Below are positions 1 through 64,000 of a DNA stretch of 64,000 nucleotides, piece after piece. Origin of the DNA: Monoplex corrugatus. Its lineage: Eukaryota > Mollusca > Gastropoda > Littorinimorpha > Ranellidae. Position 1 is the first letter of the stretch, and the number at the start of each line of letters is the position of its first letter. The DNA is taken from positions 28,171,615 through 28,235,614 of the forward strand of contig CM060314.1 in NCBI GenBank assembly GCA_030674185.1. The letters are read 5' to 3'. Both the position numbers and the translations under genes were made by a program. The notes under the pieces are model-generated. The model searched no databases. It was given only the letters and a program-made list of their open reading frames with translations, and was not told the DNA's origin.

Positions 1-1040
1 GTCAGTCTGAATTCTTGGTTTATACTGGTGTTGAGCTGGTTGCTGCTAGTAAGGAATTTCAACAGAATCACTTGCTTCTCTCTGAACAGCAGGTGGTAGT
101 TATCACTTTCTGTCTGTGGCTTAAAGAGCCAGCTAATGGTGCTCCTTTTTTTTTTTTGCTGTAACCGACACTGTTATCTGTTAAGGTTTTCTTGGCTCCT
201 CTTTTTTGCTAGTTCATCTACTCATTTCCTGGTATCCCACAGTGCATGGAGATCCACCGGAGAACTAGTCTTTTAGTTCTCCTAGTTCTTCTAACTTCCT
301 GGAAAGCTTTGGTCAGGTGAGGGGTACCTGTCATTCTCCAGGGCCTGGACAACACACAGGGTACCTGAGGGGGAAAAATACTTGATAGTATGTCATCTGT
401 ATTACGAATTACAGAGGCTGCTTGCACGAGTGCTTCTGTCTCTGCTCAGAAGTTGGTGCAGTGTTTGCCCATAGATAAACTGGCAGTTGTGGTTTGAATC
501 ATTATGCAGTTGATATGAATACAGGCTCCCCTACTGGTCACAGTGTTAGTGGCTGACCCATGTATGCATGTCTCCTTTGTGAAAGGCTCTTTTATCATGG
601 CAAGCATGAAAGCCTGGCATGCTGTGTCTAGCATTTCTGCTGAGGTGACATTAGAACATTAGCATGGATTTCAAAGCCTAGATGTTCTGGTGTCCTCGAT
701 CTTGGTAGTTGCAAAAATGACGGTAAAAATGTTTTCTTTGGTAAAGCTTATAGATGGTGTCACAGGAGCCTCTTGCTTTCATGGACAAGAGTTCTCTATT
801 TTCGGCAATTTTTCAAGAGACCATAACTTCTGCTTCGTAGAATGGTTTATCAAAGACCTGAACTTCTCAGTTAACAGCACTTTCTCAGCTAATTTTCTCT
901 AGTTGAGAGGCTGGATTCTTCTCTCCATTTTTTTGATAGGTGTAGACCTCACTGCACAAGTGTTAAGTATGAGAACCTGGTCCTGCACTTTGTCAAGGGT
1001 CTGCAGTTGGTCTAGGCTGAGACTGATAACACAGTGGAGC
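1..1040 (-). mobile_element. Degenerate LINE (I/Nimb-like, with C-terminal RNase H)
   Basis: Reading from about 1040 down, one finds the post-RT motif LDKVQDQVL..RSTPIKKME, then an RNase H domain: ETCIHGSATNTVTSRGACIH, AETEALVQAASVIRN, LVLRWISMHCGIPGNE and, after a one-base frame change, VDELAKK. An in-frame TGA sits between TNF and AETEAL. The first catalytic Asp is His here (CIHGSA for the usual TDGSA). It is a dead, window-truncated copy in a late STXBP4 intron. Clade assignment is tentative. Confidence 0.8.
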
Positions 1041-1073
1041 TATATTCAAGGAGGGGCCTCACTGCTCACTTAC

Positions 1074-27759
<26,686 letters not shown>

Positions 27760-28117
27760 CTGTGGGAGAAAAAATTCCTATTTTACAGAAAAAGCAAAAC
27801 AATGTGTAGTGCTAGTACTGTAGTAGACTTAATTTTTCTTTTTTCTACAAGGACTAGACAACAGTCTGAAAGTGTATGATGCAGTTGTAGGTCCGTTACT
27901 TTGAGGCTCGAGTTCTGATTGGTGTAGAAGAACAGCTCCTGTTTTCCAGTCCACCTGCACATGTAACGAATCAGGACTGAGAACAACTGTGTGCATGCAG
28001 CTTAAATTTCAAGTTAAAATCTACGCAGCTGTGAATGGGTAACCGACTCTGTTTATGGCTTGGTGAAGGCATAGCAGTAAGGAAGAGGTGATGCTGACCC
28101 AGAGAAAAAAATGTTTA

Positions 28118-28185
28118 TAACTTTAAGTCTCTACCACATCACTCTCCTAAAATCTCAGGTTCAATTCTGGACAACCATTATCCTT
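28118..28185 (+). mobile_element. SINE head fragment
   Basis: TAAGTCTCTACCACATCACT then B-box-like CAGGTTCAATTCTGG. Too short for family assignment. Confidence 0.35.
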
Positions 28186-28371
28186 TTCTTTTCTTGACAC
28201 AGTATGACATAACTACACATTAATTAAGAAATATATCATTTTAAGAAAAATATCCTATTTTATTAAAACCATTAAGAAAAGCAACAGTAAAGTGCCCATT
28301 ATCCTGTGGCTGAACTTTTCAAAAACTTCAGTCTATTGTATGCAAATGGAACACTGACAACAACTTGAACA

Positions 28372-28615
28372 AGGTTTCATGTCTTGAGTTCAATCCCAGC
28401 CTGCAACATAAAGTCGGCTTATTCACTGCCCATCTTAACACTCAAATTATTCTGGTGGTATCAGCATGTTATAGACCTGTCTTGTTTCCAGTCCCATTTC
28501 AGGATTTTCCCAGCGCATAGGATTTTGAGCAGGATCAGGGACTTCGTCAGATAATGGCTGACAGATTTGAGTTTAGCACATATGGAATTATCTCAATGCA
28601 ATAAATCCCTATATT
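28372..28615 (+). mobile_element. tRNA-derived SINE, family b
   Basis: B-box TTGAGTTCAATCCCAGCCTG, ATTCACTGCCCATCTTAACA, ATTATTCTGGTGGTATCAGC, GATAATGGCTGACAGATTTG and a tail ending TCTCAATGCAATAAATCC. Confidence 0.75.
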
Positions 28616-28629
28616 ATCCAGTGGCAGAT

Positions 28630-29500
28630 TATACCTTTTGAGTCTGCAATCTTTACAGAGGAAAATGATTCATGAGGACACTTTCGCAAATTATAGACAG
28701 ACGTAAGGAAAAAATATTCTATCCACTATATATTTACAATAGATCCAATGTCATCTCCTTCAACTACTAAAATAATCTTTTTTCAATCTCAGTCACAATC
28801 AACAGTGACAAGGCTGTCATAATCATAATTATTATACTATAGTGCCAGATTAATAACTTTCCGATTTACAACAAAAAAACCAAAAAACAGAAAAAAGGTC
28901 ATTACAATCTAGTAAATGGACATGTATGCTAAAGCTGAAAAAAAGTTTAACACAGACTTCTCAAATTATGCTTCAAATTGTAACTTACGCTGACAAAGAG
29001 GTCAATAAGACAAATTTGGCTAATCCGGGATTCTGACATGAATGAAAACTATTTTCCTTGCTTTCACTTGATACAATTTATAGAGCTCTGTAGCTTCATC
29101 CACATATGATTTCCAGTATTTTTGAGTAAGGAACTGTCATTTCAACATCTGGAGATTGGAAATGAATGAATATCCTTTGAAAAGACTTGTGAGTTCGTTT
29201 CAAGAGCCGAAAGTGGGCAATCATGCCTTTATTTGCTATTGTGTACAAAAGTATGCTTAGAAGTTAGTCACTTAAGTTTCCACTGCTTCAACTTGACAAA
29301 ACTGGGAAAAAAATTAGTCATGTTCAGTTATAACTTATAATATATATCCCAATGCATAAAAAATCTGTTAATATTGTTGATAGTTCAGATTGTTCTAAAG
29401 TGTCAGCAAAGCAAGATTGTTCAGACTTTAAGTCCAACTCCAAGCCAAGTAAATTGTTTTCAAGAGCATGCCTAACAGTCTCAGTGTACACTAGTTCTGC
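28630..29500. other. Intronic stretch without recognised genes
   Basis: AT-rich DNA in STXBP4 intron 1; nothing recognisable on either strand. Confidence 0.6.
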
Positions 29501-29503
29501 ATC

Positions 29504-29504
<1 letters not shown>

Positions 29505-29572
<68 letters not shown>

Positions 29573-29670
29573 TGTGTGTGTGTGTGTGTGCGCGCGCACA
29601 CGTGTGTGTGTGTGTGTGTCTGTGTCTGTGTGTGTGTGAGTGTGCTGTGTGTGCATATGTACATATGTGA

Positions 29671-29701
<31 letters not shown>

Positions 29702-29800
29702 TGTATACATGTGTGTGTAGGGGTGTGTGTGTGTGTGTGTGTATGTCTGTGTCTGTGTGTCAGTGTGTCTGTGTGTGTGCCTGTGACAGAGAGAGGATAA
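29505..29800. repeat. (GT)n compound microsatellite
   Basis: Long GT with GCGCGCACAC, CATATGTACATATG and GTCTGTGTCTGT interruptions. Confidence 0.95.
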
Positions 29801-29874
29801 CAATTTAGACTAATGGTCACACACCCAAAAGGCTGGATGTAGCATTTCCTCTTTTTAATGATATAATCCTACCT

Positions 29875-29964
<90 letters not shown>
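29875..29964. repeat. (GT)n microsatellite
   Basis: About 44 pure GT units; the flanks on both sides contain similar TCACA(C/T)GCC..AAAGGCTGGATG / CTAACAGGATTAG segments, hinting at a local duplication. Confidence 0.9.
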
Positions 29965-30359
29965 ATATAATCAAGCTTAGCATCCTGTGGGTGTCTGTAT
30001 GTGTGTAGATGAGACAGACAGGATGACAACTTGGGTCAAGGATCACATGCCTAACAGGATTAGTGTATCCTAGCTCAGCATCCTATTATATGTGTGAGTG
30101 TACACGTGCTCATGTGCACTGGTTGTGCATCCATGAATACTGGTATTTATTTGTATCATTTTGCCCTTCTTTATAATTATATACTATGCTTCCTATAAAT
30201 TATTTAAAATCCATGATTTGTCACAGCTCATTTATAATGGACTGAAAATGTTAATAATAATGTTCTATTTCTTACCTTGATAAGGACTGTTAGCACTACA
30301 TAGTACATATACATGAAATTATTACTATCATTATTACTTATAAAAAAAAAAGACATGTA

Positions 30360-30452
30360 TATAAAATGAAATTATTAATCTTATCATTATCATCATTATA
30401 TTATTATAATTATTATCATCATTATTATTAATATTATTATCATTATTATCAG
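30360..30452. repeat. (ATT)n/(ATC)n simple sequence
   Basis: Imperfect trinucleotide repeats resembling LINE 3' tails, but no LINE sequence precedes them. Confidence 0.75.
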
Positions 30453-30459
30453 GTCGGAG

Positions 30460-31090
30460 TGATATTCTGAGCTAGTTGTGGAAAACATGTTGGAGGGCTT
30501 TTCAATCACTTTGTCGGAGTCAGTCATATGAGAATTTCAAAAGCAGAGTAAAATTTACAATTTTTACATTAATTACACAGCATTATGATTATACAATTGC
30601 AGTAATTCATGCTGCTTCCCTTGAATAATCTGGGCCAGTTGCAATTACCAATACTGCTTCTCTTGAAAATCTGGGCCAGTTTCTTTACCAAAAATAATTA
30701 CCAACAAGCAACCAATCAACTAAACCAATAATTGCATTGAATCCTCAATCAAATCTACCAATTGGCTTCTGCTTGAAATTAAAAAGAAACCAAGTTTTAT
30801 TTTATTTTCCAAAACTGCAACAACAGTAATGATATATGTCTACAACATAATGTACAATGAAATACATACAGTACATCACATACAGTGTCTTATATCCTAA
30901 TTCCTACAGGTTTGTCTGAATTTTATAAAATCATTAAATCACACAAGCTTGATTATGCTTTTGATTTCTTGATTAGCTTATAAATTTGTGACATTCAGTT
31001 GGGAAGAGGTGGGAAAAGGGGCGGGGAGGCTTACTCTCACTTGTCACAGTCACATAAATACACACAGTTAACCACTCATGCACAGCAAAT
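30460..31090. other. Intronic stretch without recognised genes
   Basis: Contains only a short direct repeat (ATCTGGGCCAGTTGCAATTA and ATCTGGGCCAGTTTCTTTAC about 60 bases apart). Confidence 0.6.
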
Positions 31091-31091
31091 C

Positions 31092-31100
31092 ACACACCCC

Positions 31101-31153
<53 letters not shown>
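31092..31153. repeat. (CA)n microsatellite
   Basis: About 28 CA units. Confidence 0.95.
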
Positions 31154-31155
<2 letters not shown>

Positions 31156-31164
31156 CGTACAGAT

Positions 31165-31265
31165 TACAGTTGAAAAAGGATGAATCTTGGAGTATGTGTG
31201 CAGATCTTCCAGCATCTAAACCCCCTTCTATGTGTACACATGCAGAACATCAAATGTGTAGGCCT
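31165..31265 (+). mobile_element. SINE family a, internal fragment
   Basis: GTGCAGATCTTCCAGCATCT, AAACCCCCTTCTATGTGTAC and ATGCAGAACATCAAATGTG match the bodies at 16.2 and 27.1 kb. Confidence 0.6.
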
Positions 31266-31329
31266 ACATTAACCTGCTTGGGACAAAGAGCCACAATCAT
31301 GGCTCTACCATCCAAACACGATGAGCCAT

Positions 31330-32790
31330 GATCGGCTCCATTCATCTCTAGCTGAATATTGTCCAGCCTATAATAGTATAAAGCGAATACATATTAACTA
31401 ATCAGAAGTCTTCTTTTGCATGGCCTCAGCCTTCTTCCTTTCACACGGTCACCATTTTGCTGCTCTTCAACTGATTTCTACAAGTTTTGACAAAAAAAGA
31501 GTGAGATTGGGATTGACAGTGAGATTAACAAGTTGGGACTCTTGTTGACAGTGACTCTGGCGATGATTATGAGGTAAGCGTATTTTAATCTAAATGAACA
31601 AGAGAGGTTCGAGCTCATGATGAAGGGTATTTTTAGCACACAGTCACTGATGGAGTGCATGGCGTGGGTTGTTGTTCAGTTGGGTTTGTTTACAATGTAT
31701 TTCTCATTGCATGTGCGCAGATGTGTTTATAATTCAAACACTCTGTAATTTCAGTTTCTCCACCAAACAGGTATTTCTTTTACCTTTATTATGCAGTTCA
31801 GGATTTCTCCTTTCTAATAATATGTATACTAATTACTATTCTGGGAAATGTTTACATGAGAGCAGCAAAAAATTAAAAACAATTAGTACCTGTTGACAAG
31901 TTGGCTCCCTTAAGTGTGCCATTGTCTTACAGTTCACTTTTAATTATGTATCATGCCAAGAGGATTAAGATCCTGTAACTAGTGTAAGTTAGGCTATGTC
32001 AGAGCCTAGATCATGAAAGCATGAAAACACTCTGCTATACTCACTGATGATGGAGTAAGCAGACTGGGCAGTAACATACCACTTGCAGTTGCACAGTGTG
32101 GGCAAAAACAACATGTATGCAACTAATGGAGAAAATTTGGAAGGCTACTTAAAAGAAATCTCCTGATAAAGGCCTATTATATACTCTAGGTCTATAACAT
32201 TAATATATATTCTATAATTTACAGACACTGACTGAGAGAAAATGTATCCCTAAGACCAAAGGGTGAGACTATCAGGCAGGGCTAGGATCAGCATAAGGAC
32301 TACGACTGACTATGCCGTAAACATATGATGACTGTGCTCTCACAGACTAGACAGGCCTATTCAAAGGCACCTCGTGACTTCCTATTTGTAACGACTTCGA
32401 ACCTATCTTATAATGATAATCTAACTAGGCCTACGTCACGTACATGTTGCTGTAATTATAGTGTAAACAAACTGTGTGACTATGAGTATGACTGCCACTT
32501 CGGCACTTGCGGTTTCGGTGATGTTCATATCAATGTCAAGACGTGCACTTCTAGGCTAACTTAGTTACACCTGAACAGACGACACTGTGCTGTAAACAAT
32601 TATCAATGAATCGAATGATCAAAATAAAGATCAATCACTGAATCAATCAATCATCTCAAACCTACTTTACCTAACTCGTCCTAAGGCTTAACCTATCTCG
32701 TCCAACTCAATCATATCATATCGTCTATGCCAGTATCATAGTATGGGTATAGAAGCAGATGACATTCTGTCTTAAATCTACATCTTCTTA
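31330..32790. other. STXBP4 intron 1, promoter-proximal, no genes recognised
   Basis: Nothing coding recognised. Around 32.3-32.7 kb the DNA becomes less AT-rich with scattered CpG, as expected close to a promoter. Confidence 0.55.
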
Positions 32791-32791
32791 C

Positions 32792-32930
32792 CTGGTTTCA
32801 CATAAACGAATGCAAACACTATTCACAAAAATCGCAACACAAGAAGCATGACAATGAAAATCTGTGCTGACTTTTCGCAATCTACTTTAACTCCCTGTGT
32901 CTCAAATTATCGAATTCTACCGGAAGTGCA
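32792..32930 (-). other. STXBP4: STXBP4 noncoding first exon (candidate)
   Basis: Read on the minus strand, GTGAAACCAG is followed by a good donor GTAAGAAG at 32791-32784. It lies immediately inside the promoter motifs, and the first coding exon starts exactly after an acceptor (CCCACAG|ATG), so an upstream noncoding exon is required. The transcription start is not determined; about 32.9 kb is inferred. Confidence 0.55.
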
Positions 32931-33080
32931 ACAAAACTGAGGAAGTTCATATTTTCAACTGACGTCACAATCTCCCATGAAGCATTGCCCACCGCCATAG
33001 CCTTCTCAGGCTCATCGGGCCGTCAATATTTGCAGTTTTCAAGTTGACGAGTTACGTGAGAGCTTGCGTTTACAGCAGTG
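32900..33080. promoter_or_regulatory. Bidirectional STXBP4/UBL3 promoter
   Basis: The two genes diverge from this stretch. It holds an ETS-type site CCGGAAGTG (32920-32928), a perfect palindromic CRE TGACGTCA (32960-32967), a ZNF143/THAP11-like stretch with core TCCCATGAAGCATTG (32973-32987) and a GCCAT element (32993-32997). No TATA box at a sensible position was seen. These motif types are typical of TATA-less divergent promoters. Start sites are inferred. Confidence 0.65.
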
Positions 33081-33381
33081 TTTCTAAGTGAATTGATTGT
33101 TAAAATTCTCTTCTGTCAAGACTTCGGTAATACGTTTGATCATGGAACGTTTAAGCCGTGAAATTGAGCCAACAAAAACATCGTAAGGCGTAGCCTCAGC
33201 TGACACAGAAGCAGACAGCTTCAGTAAACAAGACCCCACTGGGTTGTCTGTCACAGCAGACAGGTGTTGCTCGGCGTATGTCATTTTCAGATTGCTGACA
33301 TGCAGTGTACTTGGTGTTGCTGACAGGTGTTCTGATATTCGATCTTCATTTTGCTCAGAGCTAACAAGTACCTTGCGTAAA

Positions 33382-60004
<26,623 letters not shown>

Positions 60005-61000
60005 TGGACCCACAGGACCATGTATGGTATTACAAGGTGTTGCCTACAGTGGCAAGGAAGGATGTGTACATAGGTTTCGCTTGCACACACACATACACAA
60101 GGCTCTGTGGGCTGCTATGAAACTCATGTGGAAACAAAGCAAGCAAATGCATCGCCTTGGGGGAAGGATGGCATCATTTCTCTCCTCTGATTTTTATCAA
60201 AATATATGACTTGATTTTGGGGGGGAGAGTATAGGGGGAGAAGAGATTAGCGTGTAAATATGATGAGTAGAACTAGTAACAATAGGAATTAGTAAGCCTA
60301 TAGTCATTAACAGTGCTGAAGCACTCCTGTTTAGTGTATGTAATCCATGATATAAGTAGCCATAAAAAGGGAAAATACATCAAATGACTAAAGATTTACC
60401 AGTTACTTGAAGAATTTATCTAAGAAGAGGAGTAAAAAGAGAATTAAGATGAAGATGGTGTGTTTTTACTATAATTTTAGCATCAGCACATCTAGTCCCA
60501 GACATCTGAAAGATACAAACGTTTCTGTAGAATTCATTATCTGTGATTGGGTGTTCCCAAGGTGATGCCATTTTGTTGGTGAATTGACAGTTGTCCTTCA
60601 CAGACGTACACTCTCACGCTCTTGATCCCAGTGGCATTTTGGTTCACCAGAACTTGCAAGTCTCAATATACAGTAAGCATATTGATTGGTTTCAAGACTG
60701 TGCAAATGTCAAAGTGATTTTTATGCATGCTGATAGTGATATGAGTAAATGTATTGCCTTGTATATTTTGAATGTATGCATGTGTGTGTGATTGTAAAAC
60801 TTGAATGAAATTTTTATTAAACTTTTAAGATCATTTGCCCACTTTATCTTTCAGACCTTTAAAAATATTTTAACAGGTTTTCACACAGATACACACAAAT
60901 AGATGTAGTCATTTTTTATAATAAATTTGTTTCATTATGTACTTTCATCTTTCACTTTTTTTTTGTTTTGTTTTTTTTGGGGGGTTTTTTTTTGACAGTT
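60005..61000 (+). other. UBL3: UBL3 3' UTR (extent uncertain)
   Basis: No coding pattern follows the UBL3 stop. Candidate poly(A) signals are ATTAAA at 60816-60821 and AATAAA at 60920-60925, the latter followed by T-rich sequence. UBL3 mRNAs in other animals have long 3' UTRs, so the transcript may run further. Confidence 0.45.
60920..60925 (+). terminator. UBL3: Candidate poly(A) signal AATAAA for UBL3
   Basis: Canonical hexamer about 0.9 kb after the stop codon, followed by T-rich DNA. An ATTAAA lies 104 bases earlier. Which is used is unknown. Confidence 0.35.
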
Positions 61001-62640
61001 TATCTTCTATTGTGCGTTTTTGTGGGGCGGGATATGAAAAATACCTATAGCAAAGAAAAACAGATTACATAGTAATAGATGACTCTTTTGAAGTTTTAAG
61101 GACATCCGACGGCTCGCAGCTAGATTTTCCTCTACCATGGTGTGTAGACCAGAATGTCTCTGGGACCAAAGTGTCGCAACTGGAATGCTTGGACCACATA
61201 ATTACGCTCCCACATCCTTTCTATTTGGACAAGAACTGTTTCTTTAGGCTTTCATGGTTCTGCCTTGTGCTTGTGCTGGGTGCGACGAATATAACACAAA
61301 AGTGCTACTGGGCAACGGAACTCTTTTGTTGTGTTCGGAGTCGTTGCAGTGAGCAACAGTCTGTTCAAGGAATGAATAATAACTTTCAGCAGCTGGAGAA
61401 TGCGGTGAATGGAATGGTTGGGGAATGAATTGATCAATACAAGTATGAAAGCTTGGCCTTTGGTTTTGTTTTCTCTCCTTAGTCCAAATCTCAAATCTCA
61501 TGTTCAACAAGTGTTCTTTCTTGTATGCAACTGTTTCTTCTTATGTGTAGTATCTTTTAGTCTCTTTGCTCTGTCTCTCATCTTGTGTCATTTTGTTTTT
61601 GACTGTTTACATTGTTTGAATTCTTTAAAACAACACAGAATTTTGACCAAGTAAAACATTTTGTTGTGTGAGAGAGATGTGAGTTTTGAGATGATCATAA
61701 CCTGTGTTTGTTTTTTGATGCTGTGTTATTTTTGATCGAATTGTTTTTGTGTACTTAATTATGTCATTCTTTGTTGGTCGACAGTGTGTGTTTTTGATGC
61801 CTAAAGTAATTTGTAAGTTTATGTAATGATCTGGTTGTTAAATGCCATGGCATGAATCTGTACAAGTTGTTTATTTCTGTTATGCTGTGTGCAGTGATTT
61901 TCTTGATTGTGAATGCTGTTGAGTCTGTCTGGTGTGGACAGGCAGCTGGAATAGGTTCCCAACTAAACCCTCAATTGCGAGATAAGAAAAATTGAAACAG
62001 CCTCTATGTGTATTTATTAACTTTTTTAGGGAATATACTACATACGGTAACTTAGTTGAAATTCAGTAGAGTGTATTCAAGACAGATTGTACCTCACCTG
62101 CCATTTCAATAGGTATTGACTTACCTATGTCCATTTTTTTTAACCATTGCCAGGTAATTGAATTGGAGTCTTTGAAAGAGCATATTCTCTTGTTTCTTGG
62201 TGTTTTATCACTTTTAAGTATTTTCAGGTGACGAACTGACTGTTAATGGCTCTTTCCTGTTATAAAAAAAAAATATAAAAATGTCAAGATGACTTTTAAC
62301 TCAAAGTAGAAATGATAGTTTGTGTTGTGAATTAGTGCGAGTTTTGGAGGGAGATCTATACCAGTGTGAATGGAAAAACTCTTGGTTTGAATAAGAATTT
62401 ACAAAGTAACAAAACATACAGCTTTTGTTATTTAAAACACGCAGCGGTTTGAATAAGAATTTACAAAGTAACAAAACATACAGCTTTTGTTATTTAAAGC
62501 ACGCAGCTTGGTTGTTCTGCTTTTCCTGTCAACAAACTGTTATGCATACTTCATGATTTAGCAACACTTGGTTCACAGTTTTAGTTATCAGCTTTATATA
62601 TTTACCACCATCACCTTCCATACTCTCCTAACTTCCTATA
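61000..62640. other. Downstream of UBL3, no genes recognised
   Basis: Possibly extended UBL3 3' UTR. A two-copy ~66-bp repeat sits at 62385-62512 (TTTGAATAAGAATTTACAAA..CATACAGCTTTTGTTATTTA). Confidence 0.55.
62385..62512. repeat. Direct duplication, ~66-bp unit
   Basis: Near-identical adjacent copies ending ACACGCAGC / GCACGCAGC. Confidence 0.85.
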
Positions 62641-62645
62641 TTCCT

Positions 62646-62669
62646 CCCCCCCCCCCCCCCCCCCCCCCA
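62646..62669. repeat. Poly(C) tract
   Basis: About 23 consecutive C. Confidence 0.95.
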
Positions 62670-63009
62670 TTCCCCCTTCCAAAAAATATAAACAAAAAAA
62701 AAAACGTTGACACCCAAAATATGTTAAACTTATATTTTATGGATTAAATGACAGAGTGAAAATGTACAAAACACACACGGTACACAAATGCTGTTTTGTT
62801 GAAAATCGGTGCAAATAATTCTCTTTTTTTTTATAATTCTTGTTATGATTATTGTACATTCTGCATGTTCTTCCTCTTTTTGTTGTTGTGGTGGTGGTTT
62901 CCTCATGCAACTTTACTTTGAGACTATTCTGAAATCATGAAAGTCAGATATGAAAAGTCATCTGAGAGTTGGCTTGACCATCTTGTTTATAACAAGAAAT
63001 CTTTCAAAT

Positions 63010-63171
<162 letters not shown>

Positions 63172-63583
63172 GGAATAAATATTATAAGTGAAAATAACGC
63201 GAATGTACAAAACATACAAAGTAATGCATAAATGAAAATAATGATTGAAATACAAACAACTTAGTAAGTATACAATTATTCGAACTAATAATATGGATCA
63301 ATTAACAAGAGTGGGACAGAGGAATAGAGAGTTTGCTTAGAAGCAGTGATGAGAAGAGAAGAAATGAGGGAGAAAAAGAAGTGCTTCTGTCGTTCTGACG
63401 TTGAAACAGATCTAATTTTAAACTGAAAAATGTCTTGATATGTAACCAGGGGTTGTGTAATTTGGAACCGTATTCAGAAAACAATGTTGGGAGAAAAAAA
63501 TAGTGCCATTTAAGAACGTTATCTGTTGCTGGAGAAATACATGCACAGTGCAATGAACTGTTGGACTTTGGGTGGTCAGACCA

Positions 63584-63652
63584 CACACCCTTTGACTCTC
63601 ACACCAAATCCACCAGCTTCCTGCTGATAGGGTGAGGGAGTCAAAGGGTTAA
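63584..63652. mobile_element. TTAA foldback element, 69-bp core copy
   Basis: CACACCCTTTGACTCTCACA, CCACCAGCTTCCTGCTGATA and GGGTGAGGGAGTCAAAGGGT then TTAA; only one arm pair retained. Confidence 0.8.
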
Positions 63653-63877
63653 TACAGCATCTATGTCCTCAGCAATCTGTGTGAGAATGTCTGATTGCAT
63701 TGGAGGGTTGGCAGTGGTGCTAGTGATGGAATGGAATCCATGCAAGTTGCCATGGAAATGTGGTCTGTGCTTCTGAATTTGATAGTAAACGGTGCCCATT
63801 TATGATCAGAAAGCCACTACTGGAAATCATAAGGACTCGCTGTATTTATGGATATTGTTGTTTTTAATACCTCTGTG

Positions 63878-63886
63878 TGTGTGTGT

Positions 63887-63945
<59 letters not shown>

Positions 63946-63951
63946 TGTGTG
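63878..63951. repeat. (GT)n microsatellite
   Basis: About 35 GT units with two GGT interruptions, near the window end. Confidence 0.95.
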
Positions 63952-64000
63952 GTTGCCTTTATTAGCCTGCGAGTCTACTAGTTTTGTAGCTTGCTCTCTC

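Noticed and set aside
60590..60800. Possible additional exon after an acceptor-like TTCACAG in the UBL3 downstream region
   Set aside because: UBL3 already ends with its conserved lipidation motif and no conserved peptide or matching donor is evident; treated as 3' UTR.
61171..61510. Overlapping 80-88 codon frames downstream of UBL3
   Set aside because: No recognisable motif, no splice signals and no repeat match; likely chance frames.

Overview
This is animal genomic DNA: spliced genes with kilobase introns, canonical GT-AG junctions, (CA)n/(GT)n tracts up to hundreds of bases, tRNA-derived SINEs and decayed LINE and DIRS-type retrotransposons. One SINE has the tail type (GTTAAAGATCCTG-like, ending in a stretch like CACGAAAACACCCAACATG) that I associate with gastropod molluscs. 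A mollusc, perhaps a caenogastropod, is my best guess; it is an inference and not proven here. No prokaryotic features, CRISPR array or functional tRNA/rRNA gene was seen.

The window holds two protein-coding genes arranged head to head. On the minus strand (32.9 kb down past base 1) lies an orthologue of STXBP4 (syntaxin-binding protein 4, Synip). I could thread one noncoding 5' exon and 17 coding exons, all phase-compatible, giving at least 541 codons: acidic N-terminus, PDZ domain, Ser/Pro-rich linker, EF-hand-like segment and coiled coil. The C-terminal WW domain of the family would lie beyond base 1. On the plus strand (33.0 kb to past 60 kb) lies a complete UBL3 (membrane-anchored ubiquitin-fold protein), 5 coding exons and 121 codons, ending in Cys-Cys-Val-Val-Leu. 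The ~0.5 kb between the first exons carries ETS-like, CRE and ZNF143-like motifs, so a shared bidirectional promoter is likely.

Layout: 1-1.04 kb, RNase H-bearing LINE relic (minus). 1.07-27.8 kb, STXBP4 coding exons, with introns full of microsatellites, SINEs, TTAA-bounded MITEs, one RTE-like and two CR1/L2-like LINE fragments. 32.8-33.4 kb, promoter and first exons. 33.4-51.1 kb, UBL3 intron 1, with a CR1-like and an RTE-like LINE end meeting tail to tail at 34.9 kb, a 60-bp minisatellite at 38.9 kb, a CR1/L2-like LINE with YADD reverse transcriptase at 43.7-45.8 kb and a cluster of an unclassified ~545-bp repeat at 48.8-50.9 kb. 51.2-55.0 kb, intron 2 with a DIRS-like relic. 55-60 kb, last exons. 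60-64 kb, 3' UTR and downstream DNA.

The least expected signals are: a ~190-bp TTAA-bounded nested foldback element with about ten copies; an exact duplication of STXBP4 coding exon 3 whose joint inclusion creates a stop; splice donors that open directly into (GT)n tracts or a minisatellite; and the ~545-bp repeat with TATA-like and AATAAA signals, which may be a solo LTR.
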